Positions 51,520-59,637 of a stretch of 64,000 bases of DNA are shown here, one piece after another. Position 1 is the first letter of the stretch. Each line of letters opens with the position of its first letter. The stretch lies in assembly GCA_964437365.1 (NCBI GenBank), contig CAYTGM010000006.1, positions 124,001 through 188,000 of the forward strand. The letters are read 5' to 3'. The stretch is from CAYTGM01 sp964437365 (GTDB lineage Bacteria > Sumerlaeota > Sumerlaeia > SLMS01). The notes below the pieces were generated by a model. It was not told the origin of the DNA and did no database searches. It saw nothing but the letters and a program-made list of their open reading frames with translations. Both the position numbers and the translations under genes were made by a program.

Positions 51520-51872
51520 GAGGACTTACGGTCCTTTCCTGCAGCCTTAGGTTTATACATGGCCAGCATACGCTGCGTAACGGCAAAGCCTCCGAAAACG
51601 TTTATGGAGGCAACCACGAGACCGACCATGCCAAGCAATCGAGGCAAGAAGCCTGTTTCCGACCCCACAATCAGAATGCAGCCTACAAGGATAATCGCTG
51701 AAATCGCGTTAGTAACCGACATCAACGGAGTGTGCAGTGCAGGGGTCACATTCCAGATTACATGATACCCGAGGATACAGGCGAGGACAAAGACAAACAA
51801 ACTGGCCATCCACGGCGACATGTGAGCACCATCGTTTATAACTGACAGGACATTCAGTTGCACAGGAGACAA
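51516..51872 (-). CDS. pntAB: NAD(P) transhydrogenase subunit alpha, membrane part
   Basis: This 118-residue membrane protein corresponds to the transmembrane C-terminal part of the PntA of Escherichia coli, encoded separately as in many alpha-proteobacteria and planctomycete-like bacteria. It has three or four helices, including [40 protein letters not shown] and [14 protein letters not shown]. The start is a TTG directly following the pntAA stop (TAATTG), with AAGGA about ten bases upstream; a GTG three codons in is an alternative. It overlaps pntB by 4 bases. Confidence 0.9.
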   Translation of the reverse strand: MSPVQLNVLSVINDGAHMSPWMASLFVFVLACILGYHVIWNVTPALHTPLMSVTNAISAIILVGCILIVGSETGFLPRLLGMVGLVVASINVFGGFAVTQRMLAMYKPKAAGKDRKSS

Positions 51873-53003
51873 TTAGGAAGGTTCCTTTCTGAACTCTTCT
51901 CCATCTTTATAGACAAGAGCCGAGGAAATGATTTCATCTTCTATATCAATCTTCAATTCACTGTGGCCGGAATCGTCATGGTAGACCAGAATCTCTAGAA
52001 GACTGAGTAAGTTTCTCGCAAAGAACTGACTTGCCGTGTTTGGCATTCTCGATGGAAGGTTTGTATAGCCAATAATTGAGACACCGCTAATATTGACGAG
52101 CTCATCGGCTTTTGTGAGCGGACAATTGCCTCCACTACCCGCAGCCAAATCTACGATGACTGACCCTGGTGCCATCTTTGAAACTGCATCTTCGGTGATG
52201 AGTACTGGTGCCTTTTTCCCCGGAATCTGGGCTGTGGTTATGACAATATTGCTGCGAGCTATCACTTTCGCGAGTTCAGCCTTCTGGCGCTCCTGCGCTT
52301 CTTCTGATAGAGCCTTCGCATAGCCACCTTCCCCCGCTCCGCTCTCTCCCAAGTCAAGATCGACAGGTTTTGCACCGACTGAGATAATCTGCTCTCTAAC
52401 TTCGGGTCGGACATCAAAGGCCTCAACGCGGCCACCAAGTCGCTTAGCCGTGGCAATAGCCTGAAGACCTGCGACACCTACCCCGAGAACCAGGACACGT
52501 GCAGGAGGCACTGAACCTGCCGCAGTCATCATCATGGGGAACAAACTTCCGAAGACATGGGCAGCTTCTATAACGGCTCTATACCCTGCCAGATTTGCCT
52601 GAGAGGAAAGCACATCCATGGATTGTGCGCGAGTGATCCGTGGAATTTTTTCAAGAGCAATGAAGGAGAATCTCTTGTGATTGACCTTCGAAACAAACTC
52701 TTGGTCATGCTGAGCAGTTCCCAGAAGCGAGATGAGAGTTAAGCCGTCATCCAATGTATCAAGGGTCTGCAGATCGGGAACTTGAATTGAGAAAAGAAGG
52801 GAGATACTTTTGAGTTGATCGCGGTCGACAATTTCTGCTCCTGCCTTTTCAAAGACGGAGTCTGGGAGGCTGGCTTTCTCGCCTGCTCCCTTTTCGACGG
52901 CGACGCTGATTCCTTTTTTCTGGAGTTTCGCAACCACGTCCGGGCTGATCGCAACCCGGTTTTCACCTGATCCTGTTTCTTTCAGAACGCCGACTCGTGT
53001 CAA
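51873..53003 (-). CDS. pntAA: NAD(P) transhydrogenase subunit alpha, NAD-binding part
   Basis: This 376-residue cytosolic subunit binds NAD(H) (domain I). It has the AlaDH/PNT N-terminal domain (VGVLKETGSGENRVAISPD), RITRAQSMDVLSSQANLAGY, the NAD Rossmann loop VLVLGVGVAGLQAIATAKRLGG with VEAFDVRPEV, and VITTAQIPGKKAPVLITEDAV. The order and length fit the split PntAA form. The start appears to be TTG at 53003 (MTRVGVLKE), since no ATG or GTG is nearby. The pntAB TTG follows its stop with no gap, so the three genes form one operon. Confidence 0.93.
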   Translation of the reverse strand: MTRVGVLKETGSGENRVAISPDVVAKLQKKGISVAVEKGAGEKASLPDSVFEKAGAEIVDRDQLKSISLLFSIQVPDLQTLDTLDDGLTLISLLGTAQHDQEFVSKVNHKRFSFIALEKIPRITRAQSMDVLSSQANLAGYRAVIEAAHVFGSLFPMMMTAAGSVPPARVLVLGVGVAGLQAIATAKRLGGRVEAFDVRPEVREQIISVGAKPVDLDLGESGAGEGGYAKALSEEAQERQKAELAKVIARSNIVITTAQIPGKKAPVLITEDAVSKMAPGSVIVDLAAGSGGNCPLTKADELVNISGVSIIGYTNLPSRMPNTASQFFARNLLSLLEILVYHDDSGHSELKIDIEDEIISSALVYKDGEEFRKEPS

Positions 53004-53231
53004 AAGTCAGTTACCCTTTCTGTTTGAAACGATTCTTTACTTCACAACGATATCAATTTAGACCGTCGGCATGACGGGTCGAGCGAAAAGTCTCTGAAGT
53101 CATGATTTATTTCTTTGAGGTTTTTTCGCATAGACACGCAGCTGGCGATTTGCTAGGAAACGGTGTGAATAAATACGTTTCGGTATTGTATAAGGTTAAC
53201 AAATACCTGAGCAGAAGTGAGGTCTGCTTCC

Positions 53232-53741
53232 ATGAAGAAACTCCTGGTCGTCCTTTGTATTGTTAACATTACCCTCTCATGCTCCTACCCGCTCTTCTTT
53301 GGTTCCGAAATCGCAATCCATTTCAACGCTTCAGGAGAGGCTGACAACTTTGCAAGCCCATATGCTCTCTCAGTATTCCTCGTCTTGCTAGGACTCTTCT
53401 TTTGCGCATTGGGGCTATTCGTTCCTGTCATGATAGATAAAGCGCCCAAGTCTTCGATCAATATCCCGAATAAAGAATTCTGGCTGAGCGAAGAGAACTA
53501 TCCCACATTCCAGAGAAAATTCAGCTCTTACTGGGCCGAATACAATGCCATTCTGCAGCTTTTCCTTATTACAATCTGCGTTCTCACAATATACGCAAAT
53601 ACACTGGAATCACCGAGACTCCCGATGATCCCTTTTGCGATAGCTCTGGTTTCTTATCTTGCATATACAGGTATCTGGGCACTTCGCTTCATCAAAGTGA
53701 TGAAGGTGCCATCAGTGGGTGATCAAACGCCGGCTCGGTGA
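53232..53741 (+). CDS. Small membrane protein, DUF1648-like
   Basis: The protein of about 169 residues has four hydrophobic segments. The region after the first helix, SEIAIHFNASGEADNFASPY, matches the DUF1648 pattern (P-x-H-F-N-x-x-G-x-x-D) found in SdpI-type and regulatory membrane proteins. Function unknown. The ATG at 53232 has GAGG about nine bases upstream; a GTG five codons earlier is possible but overlaps that site. Its last 19 bases overlap the end of the convergent ABC permease gene. Confidence 0.72.
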   Translation: MKKLLVVLCIVNITLSCSYPLFFGSEIAIHFNASGEADNFASPYALSVFLVLLGLFFCALGLFVPVMIDKAPKSSINIPNKEFWLSEENYPTFQRKFSSYWAEYNAILQLFLITICVLTIYANTLESPRLPMIPFAIALVSYLAYTGIWALRFIKVMKVPSVGDQTPAR

Positions 53742-54568
53742 GCTTTTGCATCACCGAAGTGAAACTCGAGGGTCCGCTGAAGCCTGGACAACACAAGTGA
53801 AAGCACAAGATAGATTAAAGCCAACGCCGTGAACGCCTCAAAGTAGTTGAATGTCGACCCTCCGTACATCTGTGCGGACCGCGTAATATCGACGAGAGTT
53901 ACAACTCCAACAATAGCCGAATCCTTTAACAAGGCGATGCACTCATTAGCGATGGCTGGAAGTATCGTTCTGAGTGCCTGAGGGAGTATGATATAGATGA
54001 AGACCTGTCCCCCTCGAGCCTCAAGACTCGCAGCTTCAATTTCCTCTACAGGAATTGAAAGCAAACCGGCCCGGACAACCTCTGCCATATAGGCTCCATA
54101 GCAAACCCCTAGAGCAATCACCGCAGACCGGAAAGGGGTGAGCTGCTTCCCAAGACTGATAATCATTTCGCTTTCAGAGTTGTTCATGACACCCTTTACG
54201 CCGAAGTAGACAAAGAGCAACATCACGTAAATAGGAATGCCACGTATAGTCTCAACGAAAAGAGCACCGACAAACCGCGGAAGTGGATGGGGCATAAGCT
54301 GAATCCCCCCGATAAACACACCGATGACAAACGAGAGTGCAACAGAGCAAAGAACAACCAGGATGCTCGTGATGATTGCAAGATCCATCACTTGTCGATC
54401 GCTTCCTGATCGACCGTCTACGATACTCTTGAAAATATTTCGATAGATGTTACCATCTTCTCCGCCTGGATAGAGAAACAATAAGAAGAAAATCGACACC
54501 ACAGCTATTACGAGTGCTGTCCACCAGGCAAGTTCACTCGACCCACTTTTTTTTGAAGTTGTTATCAA
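53723..54568 (-). CDS. Polar amino-acid ABC transporter permease (HisM/GlnP-like)
   Basis: The 281-residue inner-membrane permease has the His/Glu/Gln/Arg family layout: FVETIRGIPIYVMLLFVYFG, GAYMAEVVRAGLLSIPVEEIE and the EAA loop EAASLEARGGQVFIYIILPQ, then NECIALLKDSAIVGVVTLVDI. A TTG start at 54568 is supported by AAGGA eight bases upstream, inside the end of the binding-protein gene. An N-terminal stretch of about 70 residues precedes the usual core. No ATPase gene lies next to it, so the ATPase must be encoded elsewhere. It is co-transcribed with the binding protein. Confidence 0.92.
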   Translation of the reverse strand: MITTSKKSGSSELAWWTALVIAVVSIFFLLFLYPGGEDGNIYRNIFKSIVDGRSGSDRQVMDLAIITSILVVLCSVALSFVIGVFIGGIQLMPHPLPRFVGALFVETIRGIPIYVMLLFVYFGVKGVMNNSESEMIISLGKQLTPFRSAVIALGVCYGAYMAEVVRAGLLSIPVEEIEAASLEARGGQVFIYIILPQALRTILPAIANECIALLKDSAIVGVVTLVDITRSAQMYGGSTFNYFEAFTALALIYLVLSLVLSRLQRTLEFHFGDAKAHRAGV

Positions 54569-54572
54569 GTGT

Positions 54573-55370
54573 CTATTCCTTCACCTGATCGATCCACTTT
54601 GCCTGAAGCTGAGCATCAACCCCAGACTCTTTTACTTTTTTCAGACCTTCATTGATTTTCTCGAGAAGCTCTGTCTCACCCTTTCGGATAACCACACCAT
54701 ATTCCTCTTTCGAGAATTCTATCGGTACCGTTGCGAATCGCTCTGCTGTATCAGGGTTTGCACGGGAATATGCATCGGCAACAGGACTATCAACCATGAA
54801 TCCGAAGACGCTTCCCTGCGCCAAATCCGCAAAGGCGAGAGGTGCATTATCATAAGTCTTCGTTTTCCATTGAGGGAATTCCTCTTCGACCATCAGCGCT
54901 CCTGTCGTGGCGAGTTGCACTCCGATGATCTTACCGTCGATATCCTCCACCTGATCAACCTCCCCAAGATCTTTGCGCTGGATCACAAGATTCTGTGATA
55001 TTGTATAATAAGGATCTGAAAAATTGTACTTCTTTTTTCGATCTTCGGTAATAGTAGCAGCTGACATGATCGCGTCGATCTCTCCCGATTCGAGAGCAGC
55101 GAAGATACCTTTCCACTCAACAGGTTTCCATTCCATATTAATCCCGGCTTCCTCAGCGATTGCCTCCATGAGCGCTATTTCATACCCGACCATTTCTCCC
55201 GTGTCGGTATCAATATACTGCATGGGAGGATAATCAGGGTTGGTGCCGACGATAACAACCTCGCTGGCAGATGACTGACTGGGAGCTTTCTCGGCTGCTG
55301 AACTCTCATCACTTCCTTGTTGTGAGCAGCCGAACAGGAGAAGGGGTAGAGCTAACAGATAGTATTTCAT
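54573..55370 (-). CDS. Amino-acid ABC transporter substrate-binding lipoprotein
   Basis: The 265-residue periplasmic binding protein (SBP_bac_3) has a lipobox LFGC with C15 (ALPLLLFGCSQQ), so it is probably lipid-anchored. Family features are VIVGTNPDYPPMQYIDTDTG, GYEIALMEAIAEEAG, SGEIDAIMSAATITEDRKKK and FSDPYYTISQNLVIQ. The region GEVDQVEDIDGKIIGVQLAT precedes the second lobe, and KEEYGVVIRKGETELLEKIN closes it. The ligand is presumably a polar amino acid. It is the first gene of the pair with the permease, separated by 4 bases. Confidence 0.92.
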   Translation of the reverse strand: MKYYLLALPLLLFGCSQQGSDESSAAEKAPSQSSASEVVIVGTNPDYPPMQYIDTDTGEMVGYEIALMEAIAEEAGINMEWKPVEWKGIFAALESGEIDAIMSAATITEDRKKKYNFSDPYYTISQNLVIQRKDLGEVDQVEDIDGKIIGVQLATTGALMVEEEFPQWKTKTYDNAPLAFADLAQGSVFGFMVDSPVADAYSRANPDTAERFATVPIEFSKEEYGVVIRKGETELLEKINEGLKKVKESGVDAQLQAKWIDQVKE

Positions 55371-55906
55371 AGAATTCGATTCACTTTCTCTCTCTTACGT
55401 GTTTCCGCAGAATAGTGAAAGAACAGCGAGTGCGCGAAGTGGGTCAAGTGCTACGCCCTTTTTGTTGAAAACTCTTCCCTGCCGAGACTTTGATTCAGGA
55501 AGGGAGGATAAGCATGCAATTAAGGGCAGAAACTTTCCCAAAAGGCATAGATAAAGATTAAGGTTTATTTATCTACACGTTATTTAATTTGTTGGAGCTC
55601 CGCTGAGATAAATTTAATCACTCAAGCTCTCCCAAACCCACACCGCCACACTACAGAACACTGAATACATTAGCTTTAACCCAACTTCTCGAACGTTGAG
55701 TTCAGCTAAAAATCGCCGTCCAGCCTACGGATTAATCAAAGAGTTATAAAATTAATTCTCTGAAATTCACTTTTTCCTTGCCGATAAAAGTGTCTAGGTT
55801 AAAGGATTAACTATTCTGAGGGATCTCTTTCTTGTGAGACCGCTACCCCCTGCCTCACACTACATAGCCCTCTCAGAATTAGTCATAATTCTAAGGAGAA
55901 GTACCT
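55371..55906. other. Long intergenic region with a structured 5' leader
   Basis: About 535 bases separate the divergent binding-protein and beta-helix genes. I see no gene. It is AT-rich in the middle (about 55540-55780), and the nested hairpin at 55813-55879 lies just upstream of the beta-helix gene's ribosome site. Promoters for both genes should be here. Confidence 0.5.
55813..55879 (+). promoter_or_regulatory. Nested hairpin in the probable 5' UTR of the beta-helix gene
   Basis: ATTCTGAG (55813-55820) pairs with CTCAGAAT (55872-55879), enclosing GTGAG (55834-55838) that pairs with CTCAC (55854-55858). The fold ends about 20 bases before the AAGGAG ribosome site at 55892-55897. It may be a riboregulator; no known riboswitch class was recognised. 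Confidence 0.55.
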
Positions 55907-58141
55907 ATGATGTTTAAAAAGCTGGCAACCACAGTTGCCATCGGAGTTTCCGCTCTGTGCGCTGCCCCCGCATTATCGCAGACTCCAATTCCTCTCACTA
56001 ATGGCGGATTCGAGGATCCAAACCTGACACCCAGCAGTAGCTGGTATGGTTGGGTGAATGGATGGACAGCCAGTGGAAGCCCTGGCACGACCTACAACGT
56101 CACGGCTGCCCCCACTTACCCCAACACAGAAGGCGACCAATACCTTTACGTTCCCATCAGTGGCTTCACCAATGGCCAGGGAAATTACCAATTTGGATTC
56201 GAGATTTACCAACAAACCGAAACGATCCAGGCGAATACACATTATACCGTATCGTTTGATGTGTTTCCCTTTTCTGGTCAATCAAACCGACTACTGGCAG
56301 TGGTAGAAGGAACATCCAGCTTCACGGCGTTTGGTGAAGTCATCTATCGTCCTCCATGGATGGAGGAGCAAAACACCGTCGACCTGGTTCCTGGTCAGTG
56401 GCAGACGATTACCCTCGAATTCAACTCAGGCGACTTCGAAGCGCAGCTTGGGGAGATGATGCAACTGCGTCTTCGTGGCGATCAAGTTGCACTTGATAAC
56501 GTTCAATTTACGAAACAAGCAATGACGACCGGTCCTGCGCAGACCTTTTATGTCAGCTCCAGCCAGGGTAATGACAACAATAGCGGCCTGAGTTCAAGTT
56601 CACCCTGGAAGTCCTTCAAAAACCTGAAGACACAACTTCTCGGCCCTGGTGATAAAGTCCTCCTCAAGAGTGGCGACGTTTGGAATGAGCAACTTCACCT
56701 TCGTGGCGATGGTACCGCGGCAAACCCTATCGAGCTCGCCTCATACGGAACAGGAAATCTACCTTTCATCCAGAGAAGCAACAAGCTGGAAGATAAATGC
56801 GTTGTTATTGAAAGCCCTAGCCACTGGATCATCCGTGATATTGAAGGGGCAAATGCCAAACTTGGTCTATACCTTCGCTACTATCACGATTACTTCAACC
56901 AGAACGTCACGGTAGAGAACGTCTTCTTCTCTGACATGGATATCTGGGATGTCAGAACAGAAGACACGAACTTCGAATACTCCTTCAACAGCGCGATTTT
57001 CGTTGGTGGTAAGATAGACCAGAATAACCAGTTCTCGAATGTTCTCAACGGATTAACTGTCCGAAACTCTGGCTTTGAAAATTGTACGGCAGGGTTCCTG
57101 ACGGGCTGGTATTTTCCTGAACGCTACAAGAGTCGCATCACGAACCTGACCATTGACAATGTCTATTCAACAAGAGTCAGCGCAGGCGGACTGATGCTCA
57201 ACAATGTTGACGGAGCCTACATCACGAAATTTCGTACCTTCGAACCTTGTGGACAGAATGGATCCTTCATATGGGGAAGCACCGGAGGTATCCTCAGCTC
57301 ATGTAATAACATCACTCTGGACAACTGCTCTTTCGCAGATACAGACCGCATGTGGCCAGATGACACAAAAGGAGATGGCTGCGGCTTTGATATCGACGGC
57401 GAAAACACAAACATCACGATCAGGAATACAGTCTTTGCTAACAATGAAGGACCTGGCCTCCTTTTTCTGTCAACCTATGGCGCAACCAACGATAATGTCT
57501 TAATCGAAGATTGTACTTTCTATAACAACGGCCTTGATGCAGCAACTTCATTTGGTGGCAACGCCTATGAAATTAAAGCCTCAAACGGAACGATTGGAAG
57601 TGCAACTTTCAGAAACCTCGGCCTGTATAGATCATCTGGATCATGGGGCTGGATCTATCCAAACAATCCACAGAATACAAGCCTGCAGAACATCCGCTAC
57701 AACTACTATCAGCCACAGCCTCTTGCCTCCTGGGAATTCAACCAGAACGGCAACTGGGAAAACTGGAACAACTTCAGTAGTGACTGGAGCAATGCATCTG
57801 TCTTTAACGGTTCATTACGCGGAAGTTCTTCAGGTTTCGATCCTCATGCCTACTCCCCTTACTCATGGGTACCAACACTGGATTCAAGTCCTTATGTTAA
57901 GGTACGCATGAGAACGAACTCCGGAAACATGGGTGTTCTTTTCTTCACAACTGAAACCGACCCTGTCTGGGACATCAACAAAGCCGTTGGCTTCTCGGTC
58001 ATCCCCGATAACCAGTGGCGCGTCTATACAATTGATCTTCGCAACTCGCCTGCCTACAAAGGCCTCGCGACTCAAATCAGAATAGACCCAGTAGAGTCCA
58101 GCGGAGCAAACTTCCGCATCGACTATATTCGCTGGCAATAA
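55907..58141 (+). CDS. Exported right-handed beta-helix protein with N-terminal CBM-like domain
   Basis: The 744-residue protein has a signal peptide (LATTVAIGVSALCAAPALSQ). Residues 27-205 resemble a carbohydrate-binding jelly roll (LTNGGFEDPN, WYGWVNGWTASG, YTVSFDVFP, DNVQFTK). From FYVSSSQGNDNNSGLSSSSP the typical start of a pectate-lyase-like right-handed beta-helix follows (about 210-610), with repeated N/V-rich rungs such as NNITLDNCSF, NTNITIRNTVFANN and NVLIEDCTFYNN. A C-terminal jelly-roll-like domain (about 615-744) ends in FRIDYIRW. It is likely a polysaccharide lyase or binding protein; no catalytic residues can be assigned. AAGGAG precedes tandem ATGs. A strong terminator follows. 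Confidence 0.82.
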   Translation: MMFKKLATTVAIGVSALCAAPALSQTPIPLTNGGFEDPNLTPSSSWYGWVNGWTASGSPGTTYNVTAAPTYPNTEGDQYLYVPISGFTNGQGNYQFGFEIYQQTETIQANTHYTVSFDVFPFSGQSNRLLAVVEGTSSFTAFGEVIYRPPWMEEQNTVDLVPGQWQTITLEFNSGDFEAQLGEMMQLRLRGDQVALDNVQFTKQAMTTGPAQTFYVSSSQGNDNNSGLSSSSPWKSFKNLKTQLLGPGDKVLLKSGDVWNEQLHLRGDGTAANPIELASYGTGNLPFIQRSNKLEDKCVVIESPSHWIIRDIEGANAKLGLYLRYYHDYFNQNVTVENVFFSDMDIWDVRTEDTNFEYSFNSAIFVGGKIDQNNQFSNVLNGLTVRNSGFENCTAGFLTGWYFPERYKSRITNLTIDNVYSTRVSAGGLMLNNVDGAYITKFRTFEPCGQNGSFIWGSTGGILSSCNNITLDNCSFADTDRMWPDDTKGDGCGFDIDGENTNITIRNTVFANNEGPGLLFLSTYGATNDNVLIEDCTFYNNGLDAATSFGGNAYEIKASNGTIGSATFRNLGLYRSSGSWGWIYPNNPQNTSLQNIRYNYYQPQPLASWEFNQNGNWENWNNFSSDWSNASVFNGSLRGSSSGFDPHAYSPYSWVPTLDSSPYVKVRMRTNSGNMGVLFFTTETDPVWDINKAVGFSVIPDNQWRVYTIDLRNSPAYKGLATQIRIDPVESSGANFRIDYIRWQ

Positions 58142-58173
58142 GGCAAATACTTCGTCATCCAGAAACCTCAACT

Positions 58174-58203
58174 GGCCGGGCAGCCTGACTGCCCGGCCTT
58201 TTT
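58174..58203 (+). terminator. Rho-independent terminator after the beta-helix gene
   Basis: GGCCGGGCAG (58174-58183) and CTGCCCGGCC (58189-58198) form a perfect 10-bp GC-rich stem with a 5-base loop, followed by TTTTT. Confidence 0.93.
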
Positions 58204-58304
58204 CGTTTCAGCCAAAGAATATCAGTCATGCGTTCTCCCCTTGCGGCTTCAAAGGTATCTGTCGATGAAGAATACTCAATTCAGAATAATGGTCGCATGC
58301 TTTC

Positions 58305-59207
58305 ATGGACATCAGACATCTTAGATATTTCGTCGTCGTTGCTGAAGAGCTTAACTTTACCCGCGCGGCGGAGCGCCTTCGCATTTCCCAGCCTCCCCTC
58401 AGTACACAGATTAAAGACCTTGAGGACGAGTTAGGAACCGATCTCTTCCTCAGAACGAAACGCAGTGTTGAACTGACGCGCGCTGGCCAAAGGTTCCTTC
58501 TGGAAGCCCGTGCGATTCTGGACCATATGGAGAAGGCAAAGAGAGTCGCTCAGTCCGAAGAAGACATCGCAGGGACTCTATCGATCGCTTCCATTCCTTC
58601 CGTAGAGATCCACATCCTCCCTAAACTACTGGAGCAGTTTCATCAGAAGCGTCCCGGTGTTGAGTTCTGTTTGCGAAGCCTGAACTATGATGACCAGCTC
58701 AAAGGACTTCGAGAAGAAACCATTGATTGTGCCTTTCTGCGACTTCCCGTTGAAGACTATTCTCACCGAAGCATACGGGTGGAAGAGATACTCGAAGAAA
58801 ACCTTGTGTTGGCGATTTCGAATCGCTCACCCCTTGCTGAATCAGGTATTAGCTCCATTAAAGAATGTAGAGAGGCGTCATTCATTCTCTGGCACAGGCA
58901 TATTGCACCCCGTGTATACGACGAAATAATGGGGGTTCTGGAGGAGCTCCAGGGAGTACCAAGAATATCAAATGAAACGGACTCCCTCCAGCTGGCACTG
59001 GGGCTGGCAGCCGCTAACCTTGGAATCGCCATTGTACCGAATTCGGCTCGAGTCCTTTGCAGAGAAGGCGTAACGTATATAAACACAGGAGAGACTTTTT
59101 CGGGACTTAAGCTTGGGATTGCCTGGAAAAAGAACATCCAGAATCCCCTGGTGGAAGAGTTTATCGAGACAACCCGTGCAATAGACTTGAAGGCTGATCT
59201 GGATTAG
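58305..59207 (+). CDS. LysR-family transcriptional regulator
   Basis: The 300-residue LTTR has the N-terminal HTH (MDIRHLRYFVVVAEELNFTR; AAERLRISQPPLSTQIKDLE; LFLRTKRSVELTRAGQRFL) and a substrate-binding effector domain from about residue 90 (LSIASIPSVEIHILPKLLEQ, then LGIAIVPNSARVL). It resembles the BenM/CatM-type group that starts MDIRHLRYF. The effector is unknown. It lies between two large exported beta-helix genes and may regulate one of them, but no operator was identified. A perfect palindrome TGTAATCGATTACA lies just after its stop (59218-59231). Confidence 0.92.
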   Translation: MDIRHLRYFVVVAEELNFTRAAERLRISQPPLSTQIKDLEDELGTDLFLRTKRSVELTRAGQRFLLEARAILDHMEKAKRVAQSEEDIAGTLSIASIPSVEIHILPKLLEQFHQKRPGVEFCLRSLNYDDQLKGLREETIDCAFLRLPVEDYSHRSIRVEEILEENLVLAISNRSPLAESGISSIKECREASFILWHRHIAPRVYDEIMGVLEELQGVPRISNETDSLQLALGLAAANLGIAIVPNSARVLCREGVTYINTGETFSGLKLGIAWKKNIQNPLVEEFIETTRAIDLKADLD

Positions 59208-59637
59208 TCTATTCTCCTGTAATCGATTACAAGAGGGAAACCTTTCCGCTGAACCCCATCAATCCGATTATGCCATCGGACTCTCTTAAGTACAGCTTTG
59301 TCCGAGATAACGTGCTATTAACTTGCATAGACCCTGCATGGAACATGCATGCGGAAGCATGTTACAAGCTTGTTGAATGAATGTTTCAACCCAGGGGTTC
59401 CATTCAAACCGCCGTTGAAATCGTTTACGTCGAATAACTGATGGGAAGGAATGCCATCAGACAAACAAGCACTATCTATTCAATATCATCGTATGACGAA
59501 CAAATTCGATGAGGAGATGGGGGAAATTCCGGAATCAATGGACCAACCACAGAAGTTTTGAGTTTCAAGTCAAGCCCTCCATATGTTCATTACTGAGAAA
59601 GGATATCCTTCGAAATCACCAACTTCTGAAGATCACT
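59208..59637. other. Intergenic region with palindromes downstream of the LysR gene
   Basis: About 430 bases without a supported gene. The perfect palindrome TGTAATCGATTACA is at 59218-59231, and a second hairpin is at 59342-59363. No terminator with a T tract was seen for the LysR gene or for the convergent beta-helix gene. Confidence 0.45.
59342..59363. repeat. Hairpin AACATGC/GCATGTT
   Basis: AACATGC (59342-59348) and GCATGTT (59357-59363) form a 7-bp stem with an 8-base loop. The surrounding sequence is rich in TGCATG-like words, loosely similar to the intergenic palindromic elements at 2465 and 31169. Confidence 0.5.
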
